Of a stretch of 64,000 nt of DNA, positions 9,336 to 21,408 are shown in pieces; within the stretch, counting starts at the first letter, position 1, and each line of letters begins with the position of its first letter. Where the stretch lies: the NCBI RefSeq assembly GCF_009569385.1, contig NZ_WBOF01000001.1, positions 2,304,001-2,368,000 on the forward strand, read 5' to 3'. Under the pieces are notes generated by a model. The model did not search any database. It was not told the DNA's origin and saw only the letters and a program-made list of their open reading frames with translations. Source of the DNA: Streptomyces kaniharaensis. Its GTDB lineage: Bacteria; Actinomycetota; Actinomycetes; Streptomycetales; Streptomycetaceae. The position numbers and the translations under genes were made by a program.

Positions 9336-10292
9336 ATGACCGCACCGCACACGGCACCGGCCCGGGTGGCCGTCCTCGGTGGCACCGGCTTCATCGGCCG
9401 GGTGCTCGGCGCCCGCCTGCTGGCGCAGGGCATCGAGGTCGTCAGCCTCGCCCGCAAGGCCCCGGCCGTCCCGGCTCCCGGCCGGTTCGTCGCCTTCGAC
9501 CTCTCCGGCGGCGACCCGGCCGAGCTCACCGCGCTGCTCGACCGGGAGCGGATCGACACCGTGGTCAACGCCGCCGGCGGCATGTGGGGCCTCGACGACG
9601 AGCAGATGTACCAGGCCAACGTGGTCCTCACCGAGCGGCTGATCGAAGCCGTCGCCGCCATGGCCGCCCCGGCCCGTCTGGTCCACCTCGGCACCGTCCA
9701 CGAGTACGGCATGGCCCCGGTCGGCACCAGCCAGCGCGAGAGCGACGCGGCCGCCCCGGTCATGGAGTACGGCAAGCTCAAGCTGGTCGCCACCGAGGCC
9801 GTCGTCCGCGCCGTCGAGGCGGGCCGGATCGAGGGCACCGTCCTGCGGCTCGGCAACGTCGTCGGCGCCGGCCAGCCCGGCCACAGCCTGCTCGGCGTGA
9901 TGGCGGCCAAGCTCGACGCCGCCCGCCGCGCCGGCGGGACCGCTCAGCTCTCGCTCCAGCCGCTCACCGCCCTGCGTGACTTCGTCGACCTCACCGACAC
10001 CCTCGACGCGGTCCTGCTCGCCGCCGCCGACCGCTCCGCCCCGGCGATCGTCAACGTCGGCACCGGCTCCGCCTCCACCGCCCGGCACCTGGTCGAGCTC
10101 CTGATCGAGGAGAGCGGCGTGCCGACCGAGATCACCGAGGTCCCGGCGCCCGACGGCACCGGCCCGGAGACCGAGTGGCAGCAGCTCGACGTCACCGTCG
10201 CCCGCGAGAGCCTCGGCTGGACCCCCCGCCGCACCCTCCGCGAGGCCGTCCGCGCACTCTGGCTCGCCCAGACGGCCACCCCGGCCGCGTAG
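9336..10292 (+). CDS. NAD-dependent epimerase/dehydratase family reductase (possible dTDP-4-keto-sugar reductase)
   Basis: The 318-residue protein starts at ATG 9336 with TGGAG upstream. It has the Rossmann motif GGTGFIGRVLG, VNAAGGMWG, HLGTVHEYG and the catalytic pair YGKLK, then LRLGNVVGAGQPG and RDFVDLTDT. This is the extended short-chain dehydrogenase family used in nucleotide-sugar pathways. Because rmlA, rmlB and rmlC are present but no recognisable rmlD, this enzyme is a good candidate for the 4-keto reduction, perhaps giving a sugar other than L-rhamnose. That assignment is inference. A 26-base gap separates it from the GT2 gene, so they are probably co-transcribed. Confidence 0.82.
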   Translation: MTAPHTAPARVAVLGGTGFIGRVLGARLLAQGIEVVSLARKAPAVPAPGRFVAFDLSGGDPAELTALLDRERIDTVVNAAGGMWGLDDEQMYQANVVLTERLIEAVAAMAAPARLVHLGTVHEYGMAPVGTSQRESDAAAPVMEYGKLKLVATEAVVRAVEAGRIEGTVLRLGNVVGAGQPGHSLLGVMAAKLDAARRAGGTAQLSLQPLTALRDFVDLTDTLDAVLLAAADRSAPAIVNVGTGSASTARHLVELLIEESGVPTEITEVPAPDGTGPETEWQQLDVTVARESLGWTPRRTLREAVRALWLAQTATPAA

Positions 10293-10319
10293 TCCCCCGG
10301 GGACCCTACGGTCTCCCCC

Positions 10320-10348
10320 GCGCCGGGCCGAGCCGATCGGCCCGGCGC
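10320..10348 (+). terminator. Hairpin terminator after the reductase gene
   Basis: A perfect 12-bp inverted repeat (10320-10331 with 10337-10348) with a five-base loop, 27 bases past the reductase stop and upstream of the next gene's ribosome-binding site. Confidence 0.7.
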
Positions 10349-10392
10349 CTCCGACAGGCCAGCCCCGTACCAGTCCTCGAATCGAGGAACCC

Positions 10393-11664
10393 ATGAGACC
10401 CCGTAGCCTGTTCCACTCCCGGGGCACGCTGGCCGAGCTCCTCTCCGGCCGCACCAACAGCTTCGGTCTGCTGCGCCTGCTGCTGGCCACCTCCGTGGTG
10501 GTCTCGCACGTCTACCCGCTCGCCTGGGGCCACCTCGACCCGCTGTGGAAGCACAGCGGTGAGCAGACCGACCTCGGCAAGATGGCCGTGATCGGCTTCT
10601 TCGTGCTCTCCGGGTTCATGATCACGGGAAGCGGACGGCGTACCACCGTCGGCCGCTACGCCTGGCACCGGGCGATGCGCATCCTGCCCGGGCTCTGGGG
10701 TTCGCTGGTGGTCTCGACGCTGGTCATCATGCCGTTCCTGTACCAGTGGCAGCACCACACCCTGGACGGGTTCTGGAGCCACCCCAACGGCCCGGAGACC
10801 TACCTGACCGGCACCTGGAACACCTCGCTGACCGGCGGCTGGGACGTGTCGGGCGTGATCGCCGAGGGTGTCCGGCGCGGCACCAACTTCGACGGCAGCG
10901 TCAACGGCGCGCTGTGGTCGCTCAAGTACGAGCTCCTCTGCTACCTCGTCGTCGGGCTGCTGGCCGCCGGCGGAGTGCTGCTGCGGGCCCGGCGCCTCGT
11001 GCCGCTGGTGACGGTCGCGCTCTGGGGCCTGATCCTCAACGACTGGATCGACGCGCCCGGTTGGCGCGGCATCCCCGGGGACATGGACTCGACGCTGAGC
11101 GTGCCGCTCCTGGGCCCGCTGAGCATCCACTTCATCGTCCACCTGGGCTTCGTCTTCCTGCTGGGCGCCACGTTCCAGCTCTACCGCGAGCGCATCGCGG
11201 TCCACGACGGTCTGGCCCTGCTGTCGGCGCTGGCCTTCCTGGTCACGCTGCGCTGGGGCGGGGTCTTCGTGATCGGCTACCCGGCCTTCGCCTACCTGCT
11301 CCTCTGGCTGGCGACCCGGCTGCCGGGCCCGTTCCGGAAGATCGGCCGCAAGCGGGACTACTCGTACGGCATCTACATCTACGGTTTCACCGTCGAGCAG
11401 TCGCTGGCGATGCTCGGCTACGCCAGGTACGGCAAGCTCGGCTTCCTCGGCTGCGCGCTGGCCGGGACGGTCGCGCTGGCCGCACTGTCCTGGCACCTGA
11501 TCGAGTCGCCGGCGATGAGGCTCAAGGACTGGACCCCGGGACCGATCAGCCGGCTCAAGGCCCGCCGCGGCGGCGGCTCCGGCGGGGCGGCGGACGGCCC
11601 GGAGCCGGGGAACGTCGCAGCGGCACCCGAACACGCGGACCCGGCCACGTCGGTCAGTCCCTGA
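10393..11664 (+). CDS. Acyltransferase family 3 membrane protein, second copy
   Basis: The 423-residue protein starts at ATG 10393 with GAGGA at a good distance. It has about ten hydrophobic segments and the family motifs FGLLRLLLATSVVVSHVYPL, GFFVLSGFMIT, DGFWSHPNGP, DYSYGIYIYGFTVEQS and SWHLIESPAM. It is clearly a paralogue of the protein at 1820-3058, with the same block order. The C-terminal ~45 residues are polar and Gly/Ala-rich. The family acylates exported sugars. Its last 11 bases overlap the end of the convergent GtrA gene. Confidence 0.88.
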   Translation: MRPRSLFHSRGTLAELLSGRTNSFGLLRLLLATSVVVSHVYPLAWGHLDPLWKHSGEQTDLGKMAVIGFFVLSGFMITGSGRRTTVGRYAWHRAMRILPGLWGSLVVSTLVIMPFLYQWQHHTLDGFWSHPNGPETYLTGTWNTSLTGGWDVSGVIAEGVRRGTNFDGSVNGALWSLKYELLCYLVVGLLAAGGVLLRARRLVPLVTVALWGLILNDWIDAPGWRGIPGDMDSTLSVPLLGPLSIHFIVHLGFVFLLGATFQLYRERIAVHDGLALLSALAFLVTLRWGGVFVIGYPAFAYLLLWLATRLPGPFRKIGRKRDYSYGIYIYGFTVEQSLAMLGYARYGKLGFLGCALAGTVALAALSWHLIESPAMRLKDWTPGPISRLKARRGGGSGGAADGPEPGNVAAAPEHADPATSVSP

Positions 11665-12109
11665 AGACCCAGACCTTCATCAGCAGGAAGCGGACCACCG
11701 TGGCCAGGCCGTTGGCCACGATCAGGCCGCCCACCTCGACGGCCCTGGAGGCGTGCGGCGCCGCGTGGTCCAGCAGCGCCAGCACGCCGCTGCTCAGGCC
11801 CAGCCCGATCAGGAAGGCCACCGCCCCCTGGAGCTGGTGCCGCAGCGCCCCCTCCGACCCGGTGATGCCGAAGGTGAACCGGCGGTTGGCCGCGGTGTTG
11901 GCGACAGCGCTCACCGCCAGGGCGATCAGGTTGGCCGCCTGCGGGTCGACCACCATCCGGGCCACGACGTACAGCCCGAGGTAGAACAGCGTGCTCAGAA
12001 CCCCGATGACCAGGAAGGCCGGGATCTGGCGCTTGGCCGTGGCGCCGGCCGGCGGCTCGGCCGGCGGGTCGTCTGAGGCCGTCGTGGCCGGCTTGTCGGT
12101 GGAGACCAT
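11654..12109 (-). CDS. GtrA family membrane protein
   Basis: About 151 residues from ATG 12109, a start favoured by GGGAAATGAG just upstream; ATG 12121 is the alternative and would overlap the preceding gene by 11 bases. After a polar ~30-residue N-terminus come four hydrophobic segments with the family pattern FLVIGVLSTLFYLGLYVVAR, NLIALAVSAVANTAANRRFTF and FLLMKVWVFRD. GtrA proteins are thought to flip or bind undecaprenyl-phosphate-linked sugar in glycan glycosylation. It lies last in a minus-strand operon after a large membrane protein and a GtrB-like GT2 enzyme, the classic three-part arrangement. Confidence 0.87.
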   Translation of the reverse strand: MVSTDKPATTASDDPPAEPPAGATAKRQIPAFLVIGVLSTLFYLGLYVVARMVVDPQAANLIALAVSAVANTAANRRFTFGITGSEGALRHQLQGAVAFLIGLGLSSGVLALLDHAAPHASRAVEVGGLIVANGLATVVRFLLMKVWVFRD

Positions 12110-12110
12110 C

Positions 12111-14549
12111 TCATTTCCCATGCTTCATCGTCGGATCGGTCGGGTCGGCGAGCTTGTACACGGCCACCCGACCGTTGTCGAACACGTCCTCGGCGAGGTC
12201 CCGCAGGAGCGGCGACTCCGCACCGGCCTTGCGCTGGACGACAAGGTAGCGGACGCGGTGATCGTCGTGCAGGCGACGCAGAACGTCGGCCGTGGGGCGG
12301 TAGAAGGCGTCCTCGTTGAGCTTGAGCAGCGCCTCGTCCCAGAACGGGGCCGCGGTGGACGCGGCACCGCCGGAGGTGGCCATCAGCCGCGGCGCGTACG
12401 CCCAGCCCTCGATCAGGACTGAGCGCTCGGAGTAGGCGCCGAGCCAGTGCGAACGGTAGTTGTCGCAGGACGGGCCGTACGCGTAGTCGTCGAACTGCCA
12501 GCAGTGGCTGTTGGTGGCGAGGACGTCCGCCGGGTCACTGTGCGCGCGCACCCAGCGGGCGCCGCCGACCTGGCTCCTGGGCAGCACCCACGAGCCCTCC
12601 CACGTCACGTGGCGGGCCTGCAGGACGTCCAGACCGAGGCCGGGCAGCCCGACGGCGAGGGTCGCGGTCAGCAGCACGATGCCGCCGCGGCGGCGCATCG
12701 CCGGCACGACCCGGGCCAGCGACCACCACAGCGCCGCGCCCGCCGACGCGACGGCGGCCAGCACGCCCCCGGCGGCCAGGGCAGGCAGCAGCGGGCTGTA
12801 CGAGTGCCACGTCCTGCCGTCGCCGAACAGCCCGATCGCCCACCGCGCCCAGTCCGCCGAGTAGCGGTAGAGCAGGTACGTCGGCACGGCGGCCAGGACG
12901 AGCGTGCCGACGGCGAGCGCCGCCTTAGCGCGGCGCGGAAGGGCGGCCCGCTCGAAGGCTTCGCCGTACCCCCAGGCCGACAGCAACACGCCGAACGGAA
13001 GGCCGGCCAGGGTGAAGTAGCTGGAGTTGAAGCCGTTCACGGCCAGGTAGGCGGCCGGCCCGGCCAGCGCCCCACCGAGCAGGAACCACTGCGCCGGTTC
13101 CAGGTTGAACCGGCGACGCCACATCAGCGGCAGCATGCCGACCACCTTCAGCTGGTGGTTCAGCAGGAAGGCGCCGAGGATCGCGGCGACCACGACGGCC
13201 TGCACCGCAGCCGTCCTGCTGTGCTGCGGATCCGCCCAGTACTGCTGGACGTTGCCGAACGGCATGACCTCCAGACCGTAGCTCTCGAAGTCGAAGACGA
13301 CCGCCGTCGCGAAGAGCTGTGCAGCCCCGACCACCGCGCCCAGGGCGACGATCGGCCACGGGATCCGCCGGGTGCCGACCAGCACCATCAGCCCGGCGAA
13401 GGCCAGCCCGGCCAGCGTGACCGGCAGCGAACTCGCCTTCGCCGCACTGGAGGCGAGCGCGAGGAGCGCGGCGAGGACGTACGCGCCCCGGCCCAGCGGC
13501 GGCACGTCCCGGGCCCCGGCCTCCCGACCGCGCCGCAGGACGTCGCCGACCACGCCGATCAGCGCGATCAGCAGCGGCTGGCTGTACGTCAGCGACAGGC
13601 TCACGAAGGACATCAGGCGCACGCCCGGCGCGCCGAAGGTCCAGCTGCTGACGTTGTTCGGGTAGGCCGCGGTGAACTCGCCCACGGCGAAGACCAGGAC
13701 GGCGGCCACCGGGCCGGCCCAGGCGCGGCCGCTCAACCGCTGGGCGACCACGGCGATGACCAGGATGCCGAGCGCGGCGAGCGCCGGGACCATCAGCCGC
13801 ATCTCGATCACCGGCAGGTCGATGTGCCCGACCAGGTCGCCCATCGCCATGTGGACGAAGGTGAACCAGTGGTAGTGCAGCGGTTCCCCGGCCACCTGTG
13901 GAAGCGTCAGCGGGAAGTCGTGCTTGGCGTTGCCCGCGAGCGACAGCAGATAGGGCAGGTCGCCGTACTGCCGGGTGGTCTCGCTGGTCGGCAGGATCGG
14001 GAACCGGGCCAGGAAGACCTCGTAGTAGTACGCCGAGGTGAGCGCCACGACACCGGCCACCGCCCAGGACCAGCCCTCGGACTGGCGGCGGTAGCCGCGC
14101 GGCCGCCAGTGCCGGCGCAGCCCCGGCACCGCGACGAACGGCACGACCACCACGAGCGGCCAGGCGACGGCCGCCTTCTGACAGCCGAGCGTCATCAGCA
14201 GGGCCCAGGCACCGAGTTCCAGCACGAGGCCGGTGACGACGCCTAAGGCCAGGTCCTCGACCAGCGTGTACGGGTGGCGGCGCAGCGCCCGGAACACGAG
14301 CGTGCCGGGGAGCAACAGGCTCCAGAGCGCGTACCCGGTGTAGCGGGCGACGTCGACCGCCGAGGTGTCCGCGGCCAGCAGCAGCGCGACCAGGAACAGG
14401 TACGCGGCGGCCGCGGGAGCGAATCGCCGCAGCCCGCGAGACACCGGTTCCTCGGCCGCGGCCGTCACCGCGGTGGACGGAGCAAGACCACCCGGCAGCC
14501 GCACGCCGGGAGCCTCCGGCGTGGCCGCCGGTCTGTCGGTGCTGCCCAT
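12111..14549 (-). CDS. Large polytopic membrane protein, probable GT-C glycosyltransferase
   Basis: An 812-residue protein from ATG 14549. After a ~45-residue polar start there are about a dozen or more hydrophobic helices to residue ~670, then a hydrophilic C-terminal region of ~140 residues containing aromatic and acidic stretches (HCWQFDDYAYGPSCDNYRS). This architecture is typical of GT-C enzymes that use polyprenyl-phosphate sugars and carry a periplasmic or external domain. I recognise no specific named family. Its place between a GtrB-like and a GtrA-like gene suggests it is the transferase that decorates a surface polymer. Function is inferred from context and topology. Confidence 0.75.
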   Translation of the reverse strand: MGSTDRPAATPEAPGVRLPGGLAPSTAVTAAAEEPVSRGLRRFAPAAAAYLFLVALLLAADTSAVDVARYTGYALWSLLLPGTLVFRALRRHPYTLVEDLALGVVTGLVLELGAWALLMTLGCQKAAVAWPLVVVVPFVAVPGLRRHWRPRGYRRQSEGWSWAVAGVVALTSAYYYEVFLARFPILPTSETTRQYGDLPYLLSLAGNAKHDFPLTLPQVAGEPLHYHWFTFVHMAMGDLVGHIDLPVIEMRLMVPALAALGILVIAVVAQRLSGRAWAGPVAAVLVFAVGEFTAAYPNNVSSWTFGAPGVRLMSFVSLSLTYSQPLLIALIGVVGDVLRRGREAGARDVPPLGRGAYVLAALLALASSAAKASSLPVTLAGLAFAGLMVLVGTRRIPWPIVALGAVVGAAQLFATAVVFDFESYGLEVMPFGNVQQYWADPQHSRTAAVQAVVVAAILGAFLLNHQLKVVGMLPLMWRRRFNLEPAQWFLLGGALAGPAAYLAVNGFNSSYFTLAGLPFGVLLSAWGYGEAFERAALPRRAKAALAVGTLVLAAVPTYLLYRYSADWARWAIGLFGDGRTWHSYSPLLPALAAGGVLAAVASAGAALWWSLARVVPAMRRRGGIVLLTATLAVGLPGLGLDVLQARHVTWEGSWVLPRSQVGGARWVRAHSDPADVLATNSHCWQFDDYAYGPSCDNYRSHWLGAYSERSVLIEGWAYAPRLMATSGGAASTAAPFWDEALLKLNEDAFYRPTADVLRRLHDDHRVRYLVVQRKAGAESPLLRDLAEDVFDNGRVAVYKLADPTDPTMKHGK

Positions 14550-14606
14550 GGTGTCCGTTCTGTCGTCCGGGCTCCGCCGGCCGGTCGCGATGCGCGACGG
14601 GACTCG

Positions 14607-15620
14607 TCAGCCCACGTGCGAAGCGGCACGGCGGGGCTCCGCCGAGCCGTCGTCCTCGGCCGAGTCGTATCCGACGAAGTAGGCCGGCCGGGCCTGGACG
14701 GCCGAGTAGATCCGGCCGACGTACTCGCCGAGCAGTCCGGTACAGATCAGCTGGACGGCGCCGATGAACAGCATCCCTATGAAGAGCGAGGACCACCCCG
14801 GCACCGTGGAGCCGAGCGCGTACGCGACCGTCGTGTACACGGCCATCGCGATGCAGACGAAGAAGCTCAGCAGCCCGAGCCAGGTGGCGAGCCGCAGCGG
14901 GCTCGCCGAGAAGTTGGTCACGCTGTCGAGGGCCAGCCGGACCATCTTGGACAGCGGGTAGTGGGTGCTGCCGGCCACCCGTTCCTCGCGGGTATAGACC
15001 ACCTCGCCGCTGGGGAAGCCCAGCCACGGCACGAGCAGCCGGTAGACCGGCTGGTGCTCCGGCATCGCTTTCAGCGCGTCCACCGCGGCCCGGCTGAGCA
15101 GCCGGTAGTCGCCCGCCTGGTTGGGCATCCGCTTGCCGACGAGCTTGCGCATCAGCCAGTAGTACGTGCCGGCCGTACGCCGTTTGAAGAAGGTGTCGGT
15201 GCCGCGGTCGCCGCGCACGCCGTAGACGATGTCGAGGCTCTGCTCGCGGGCGAGCGAGAGCATCTCGGGGATCTTCTCCGGCGGGTCCTGCAGGTCCGCG
15301 TCGATGGAGACGACGTAGTCACCGAAGGCCCGGTGGATTCCGGCGGTGAGCGCGGCCTGGTGCCCGGAGTTGCGGGCGAAGCGGACGGTGCGGAACTCCG
15401 GCCAGTCCTGGCGGATCTTCTGCATCAGTACCGGAGTGGCGTCGGTACTGCCGTCGTCGACACCGACGACCTCGTACTCGACTTCGAGCCCGTCGAGGAT
15501 CGGTCGCAGCCGCTCGACGGTGAGCGGCAGCGCTTCCTGCTCGTTGTAGATGGGGATGACCACCGACAACAGGGGTACCGTCCGGGCGGTCGGCTCGCCG
15601 GGTACTGACGCGTTGAGCAT
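14607..15620 (-). CDS. GtrB-like family 2 glycosyltransferase with C-terminal membrane anchor
   Basis: About 337 residues from ATG 15620; the frame is open to TTG 15671 but the ATG is nearer the domain. The GT2 domain shows LLSVVIPIYNEQEALPLT, GVDDGSTDAT, ARNSGHQAALTAGIHRA and DADLQDPPEKI. Two C-terminal hydrophobic segments (LATWLGLLSFFVCIAMAVYT; SLFIGMLFIGAVQLICTGLL) and the GEYVGRIY motif identify the bactoprenol glucosyltransferase (GtrB/ArnC-like) branch. It likely makes undecaprenyl-phosphate-sugar for the neighbouring GT-C enzyme. It heads the minus-strand operon continuing to the GtrA gene. Confidence 0.88.
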   Translation of the reverse strand: MLNASVPGEPTARTVPLLSVVIPIYNEQEALPLTVERLRPILDGLEVEYEVVGVDDGSTDATPVLMQKIRQDWPEFRTVRFARNSGHQAALTAGIHRAFGDYVVSIDADLQDPPEKIPEMLSLAREQSLDIVYGVRGDRGTDTFFKRRTAGTYYWLMRKLVGKRMPNQAGDYRLLSRAAVDALKAMPEHQPVYRLLVPWLGFPSGEVVYTREERVAGSTHYPLSKMVRLALDSVTNFSASPLRLATWLGLLSFFVCIAMAVYTTVAYALGSTVPGWSSLFIGMLFIGAVQLICTGLLGEYVGRIYSAVQARPAYFVGYDSAEDDGSAEPRRAASHVG

Positions 15621-15787
15621 TACGGTGCCCGCCTGTCCCAAGTATCCGAAGCTGGCCACCGGTTGAAACAACGCAAGTTGGCCTGGCCGCCAGAATAGCA
15701 GCGCACTATGAACGCAATCTCAGAACGATTCACGGGGTTGACGGCCCGAAAATCTGAACGTCATGCGGGAATTGAACGACAAATGGC

Positions 15788-15827
15788 CGAAGGGCCCCGC
15801 ACACCCTGGGGTGTGCGGGGCCCTTCG
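15788..15827 (-). terminator. Strong hairpin terminator after tuf
   Basis: A perfect 18-bp inverted repeat (15788-15805 with 15810-15827) with a CTGG loop lies 38 bases past the tuf stop. It ends the str operon and also shields the glycan locus. It is the strongest hairpin in this part of the window. Confidence 0.92.
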
Positions 15828-15865
15828 GACTCGCCTGTGCGATGCAGGCAGGTCAGAGCATCAAA

Positions 15866-17059
<1,194 letters not shown>

Positions 17060-17174
17060 TGCAGTCCTCCTGAGGACAGTTCTGTACGCCGTGCTGACGT
17101 CAGTTGGTCTTGATCGGGCTTGGGTCCGGGTGCCGTGGCACCTCGCACCGTCCCGCGGGTGGGGGCCGGAGGCC

Positions 17175-17204
17175 CCCGGGAGAATCCGGCCGGATCCTCC
17201 CGGG
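17175..17204 (-). repeat. 30-bp dyad in the fusA-tuf spacer
   Basis: CCCGGGAG-A-ATCCGG pairs with CCGGAT-C-CTCCCGGG, an almost complete 30-bp palindrome 50 bases after the fusA stop. It may be a partial terminator or processing hairpin between fusA and tuf. It has no U-tract. Confidence 0.5.
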
Positions 17205-17253
17205 TTGCCTCCTAATAGCCTAAGGGTTCGCAATCATCCCGAATGTCGGGACG

Positions 17254-19359
<2,106 letters not shown>

Positions 19360-19398
19360 GGTGGCTCGTTCTCTCTCTGTCTAGTGACGGGGTACGGA

Positions 19399-19869
19399 CT
19401 ACCAGCGGTAGTGCGCGAAGGCCTTGTTGGACTCGGCCATCTTGTGGGTGTCCTCGCGACGCTTCACGGAAGCGCCCAGGCCGTTGCTGGCGTCGAGGAT
19501 CTCGTTCATGAGGCGCTCGGTCATGGTCTTCTCGCGACGGGCGCGGGAGTAACCGACCATCCAGCGCAGCGCCAGGGTGCTGGCACGGCCCGGGCGGACC
19601 TCGACCGGAACCTGGTAGGTCGCGCCACCGACACGGCGGGACTTGACCTCGAGGGCCGGCTTGACGTTCTCCAGCGCGCGCTTCAGCGTGACGACCGGGT
19701 CCGAGCCGGTCTTCTCGCGAACGCCCTCGAGGGCGCCGTAGACGATCCGCTCGGCGGTGGAGCGCTTGCCGTGCAGCAGGATCTTGTTGACCAGCTGGGT
19801 GACGACCGGGGAGCCGTAAACCGGGTCGATGATGACCGGGCGCTTCGGGGCGGGGCCCTTACGAGGCAT
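19399..19869 (-). CDS. rpsG: 30S ribosomal protein S7
   Basis: The 156-residue protein has the S7 signature ([20 protein letters not shown] near the N-terminus, [15 protein letters not shown], and the [20 protein letters not shown] end). S7 nucleates assembly of the 30S head domain. It starts at ATG 19869, two bases after the rpsL stop, so the two genes are tightly coupled. Confidence 0.98.
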   Translation of the reverse strand: MPRKGPAPKRPVIIDPVYGSPVVTQLVNKILLHGKRSTAERIVYGALEGVREKTGSDPVVTLKRALENVKPALEVKSRRVGGATYQVPVEVRPGRASTLALRWMVGYSRARREKTMTERLMNEILDASNGLGASVKRREDTHKMAESNKAFAHYRW

Positions 19870-19871
19870 TC

Positions 19872-20243
19872 TTACTTCTCCTTCTTGGCGCCGTAGCGGC
19901 TGCGGGCCTGCTTGCGGTTCTTGACACCCTGGGTGTCGAGCGAGCCGCGGATGATCTTGTAGCGGACACCAGGAAGGTCCTTCACACGGCCACCGCGGAC
20001 CAGCACGATGGAGTGCTCCTGCAGGTTGTGGCCCTCGCCCGGGATGTAAGCGGTGACCTCGATCCCGCTGGTGAGGCGCACACGGGCGACCTTACGAAGA
20101 GCCGAGTTCGGCTTCTTCGGGGTGGTCGTGTACACACGCGTGCAGACACCACGACGCTGCGGGGAGCCCTTCAGCGCGGGAGTCTTGTTCTTCTCGACCT
20201 TGTCCTGCCGGCCCTTTCGGACCAGCTGCTGGATCGTAGGCAC
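19872..20243 (-). CDS. rpsL: 30S ribosomal protein S12
   Basis: S12 sits at the decoding centre and is the target for streptomycin-resistance mutations. The 123-residue protein starts at GTG 20243 with GGAG upstream ([14 protein letters not shown]). The resistance hot-spot segments read [12 protein letters not shown] and [12 protein letters not shown], both the wild-type sensitive form. An open frame extends upstream but is not conserved. It is the first gene of the str operon, with a leader of roughly 240 bases behind the promoter at 20487-20515. Confidence 0.98.
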   Translation of the reverse strand: MPTIQQLVRKGRQDKVEKNKTPALKGSPQRRGVCTRVYTTTPKKPNSALRKVARVRLTSGIEVTAYIPGEGHNLQEHSIVLVRGGRVKDLPGVRYKIIRGSLDTQGVKNRKQARSRYGAKKEK

Positions 20244-20486
20244 CGTTTCTCCGTTTTCTGTGTGCCAAGGCTTGGTGGAACTAACCTGCGGTGTCTTCCC
20301 TCGCACGCGGCCCCGTGGTCGACCCACGCGGTCGGGTGTGTTGGGCTTATTCCGACACGGAATCCCATGGCTGATGTACAGCGACGGCGCTCTACGCGCG
20401 GGGCGCTGGAGGGCGCTCCGGCTCGGCGCGGCGACCGGTGTGCATGCACGCACAAGGACCCGGGGACACCCCAGGCACAAGGTCAG

Positions 20487-20515
20487 AGCGTACCTAGCGC
20501 ATGGGGCGCGGTCAA
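20487..20515 (-). promoter_or_regulatory. Vegetative promoter of the rpsL-rpsG-fusA operon
   Basis: On the minus strand TTGACC (20510-20515) and TACGCT (20487-20492) are separated by exactly 17 bases, an excellent match to the principal sigma factor consensus. It lies in the 422-base gap between the DUF1707 gene and rpsL. The remaining leader (20244-20480) shows no other gene; I see nothing else recognisable in it. Confidence 0.8.
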
Positions 20516-20665
20516 AACAAATGCAACGCCGCAGGTCGCGGCCGTCGGCCGGGTGTCGCGGGGATGTCCCCCGAACGGCCGCCCGGTGTCACGCCGCCCT
20601 TCTGCCGCTCTACCACACCCCGCGCCGCGGCGCCACCGGAGCGCCCGCGGATGCGCCCGTCCGGT

Positions 20666-21178
20666 TCAGTGGCGGCCCGCGGCGAGCAGGATGGGCGCCA
20701 GGATCAGCAGGGACCAGAACGCACTGCCCAGGTAGCCGACGACCAGGCCGACGACCGCCGCCCAGTCGCCCTCCTGGTTCTGCCGCCGGATCTGCGACCG
20801 GGCGATGTGGCCGGTGATCACCGCGGGCAGCGAGATCCCGGACAGGCCGAGCACCATCGAGGTGATGGCGAGGGCGTTGGTGGACCGCACCGGCAGGTGG
20901 GGCGCCGGCTGGTACGGCATGAACGTCGGCGGGACGGGCCGCGGGTCGTACGCGGCGGGCGCCGGCGCCGGGCCGGACGGCAGGTCCGCGACCAGTACGG
21001 CCAACTGGCCGTACGTCTGCGCGACGCTCGCCGCCTCGTGGCGCTGCTCGTACTCCTGCATCGACAGCCGGCCCTCGGCGAACGCGGCCTTCAGCACGTC
21101 GACGGTGCGGTCGCGGTCCGCCTGCGCCGCCCGCATCGCGGACTGCGACCCGGGCTGACCCCACGGCTGCACGGCCAT
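20666..21178 (-). CDS. DUF1707/DUF4190 membrane protein
   Basis: The 170-residue protein starts at ATG 21178 behind a strong GGAGG. Residues ~15-55 (MRAAQADRDRTVDVLKAAF, then GRLSMQEYEQRH) are the DUF1707 helical domain, which is common in actinobacterial regulators and membrane proteins. A proline-rich linker follows, then a DUF4190-like pair of membrane helices (NALAITSMVLGLSGISLPAV and GLVVGYLGSAFWSLLIL). The role is unknown; related proteins are suspected in envelope or sporulation functions. It is monocistronic as far as the sequence shows. Confidence 0.85.
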   Translation of the reverse strand: MAVQPWGQPGSQSAMRAAQADRDRTVDVLKAAFAEGRLSMQEYEQRHEAASVAQTYGQLAVLVADLPSGPAPAPAAYDPRPVPPTFMPYQPAPHLPVRSTNALAITSMVLGLSGISLPAVITGHIARSQIRRQNQEGDWAAVVGLVVGYLGSAFWSLLILAPILLAAGRH

Positions 21179-21330
21179 CCGCCACCTCCACACCCCTGCG
21201 CGCCCCGCGCGCCCAATGGTCCTCATAGTGCCGGACGAACGGGGCGCCTGAGTAGTTGCCAGTCGCGCGCAAGGTCTGTGGAAAGTCGGCGGTCCTCACC
21301 CGTTCGGCGGCACGCTCAGGGGATCCTCAA

Positions 21331-21352
21331 GTCGGACGACAGCCCGTCCGAC
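21331..21352 (+). promoter_or_regulatory. 8-bp inverted repeat upstream of the ABC genes
   Basis: GTCGGACG and CGTCCGAC flank a six-base spacer, 57 bases before the ABC ATPase start. It could be an operator or a small hairpin in the leader. No regulator gene lies beside it. Confidence 0.3.
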
Positions 21353-21408
21353 GAGTGTCAGGCTGAACCCGAACGATCCCGTGACCCCACAGACCAGAGA
21401 AGGTCGCC

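Noticed and set aside
19872..20243. Possible streptomycin-resistance mutation in rpsL
   Set aside because: Both lysine hot-spot segments are wild type.
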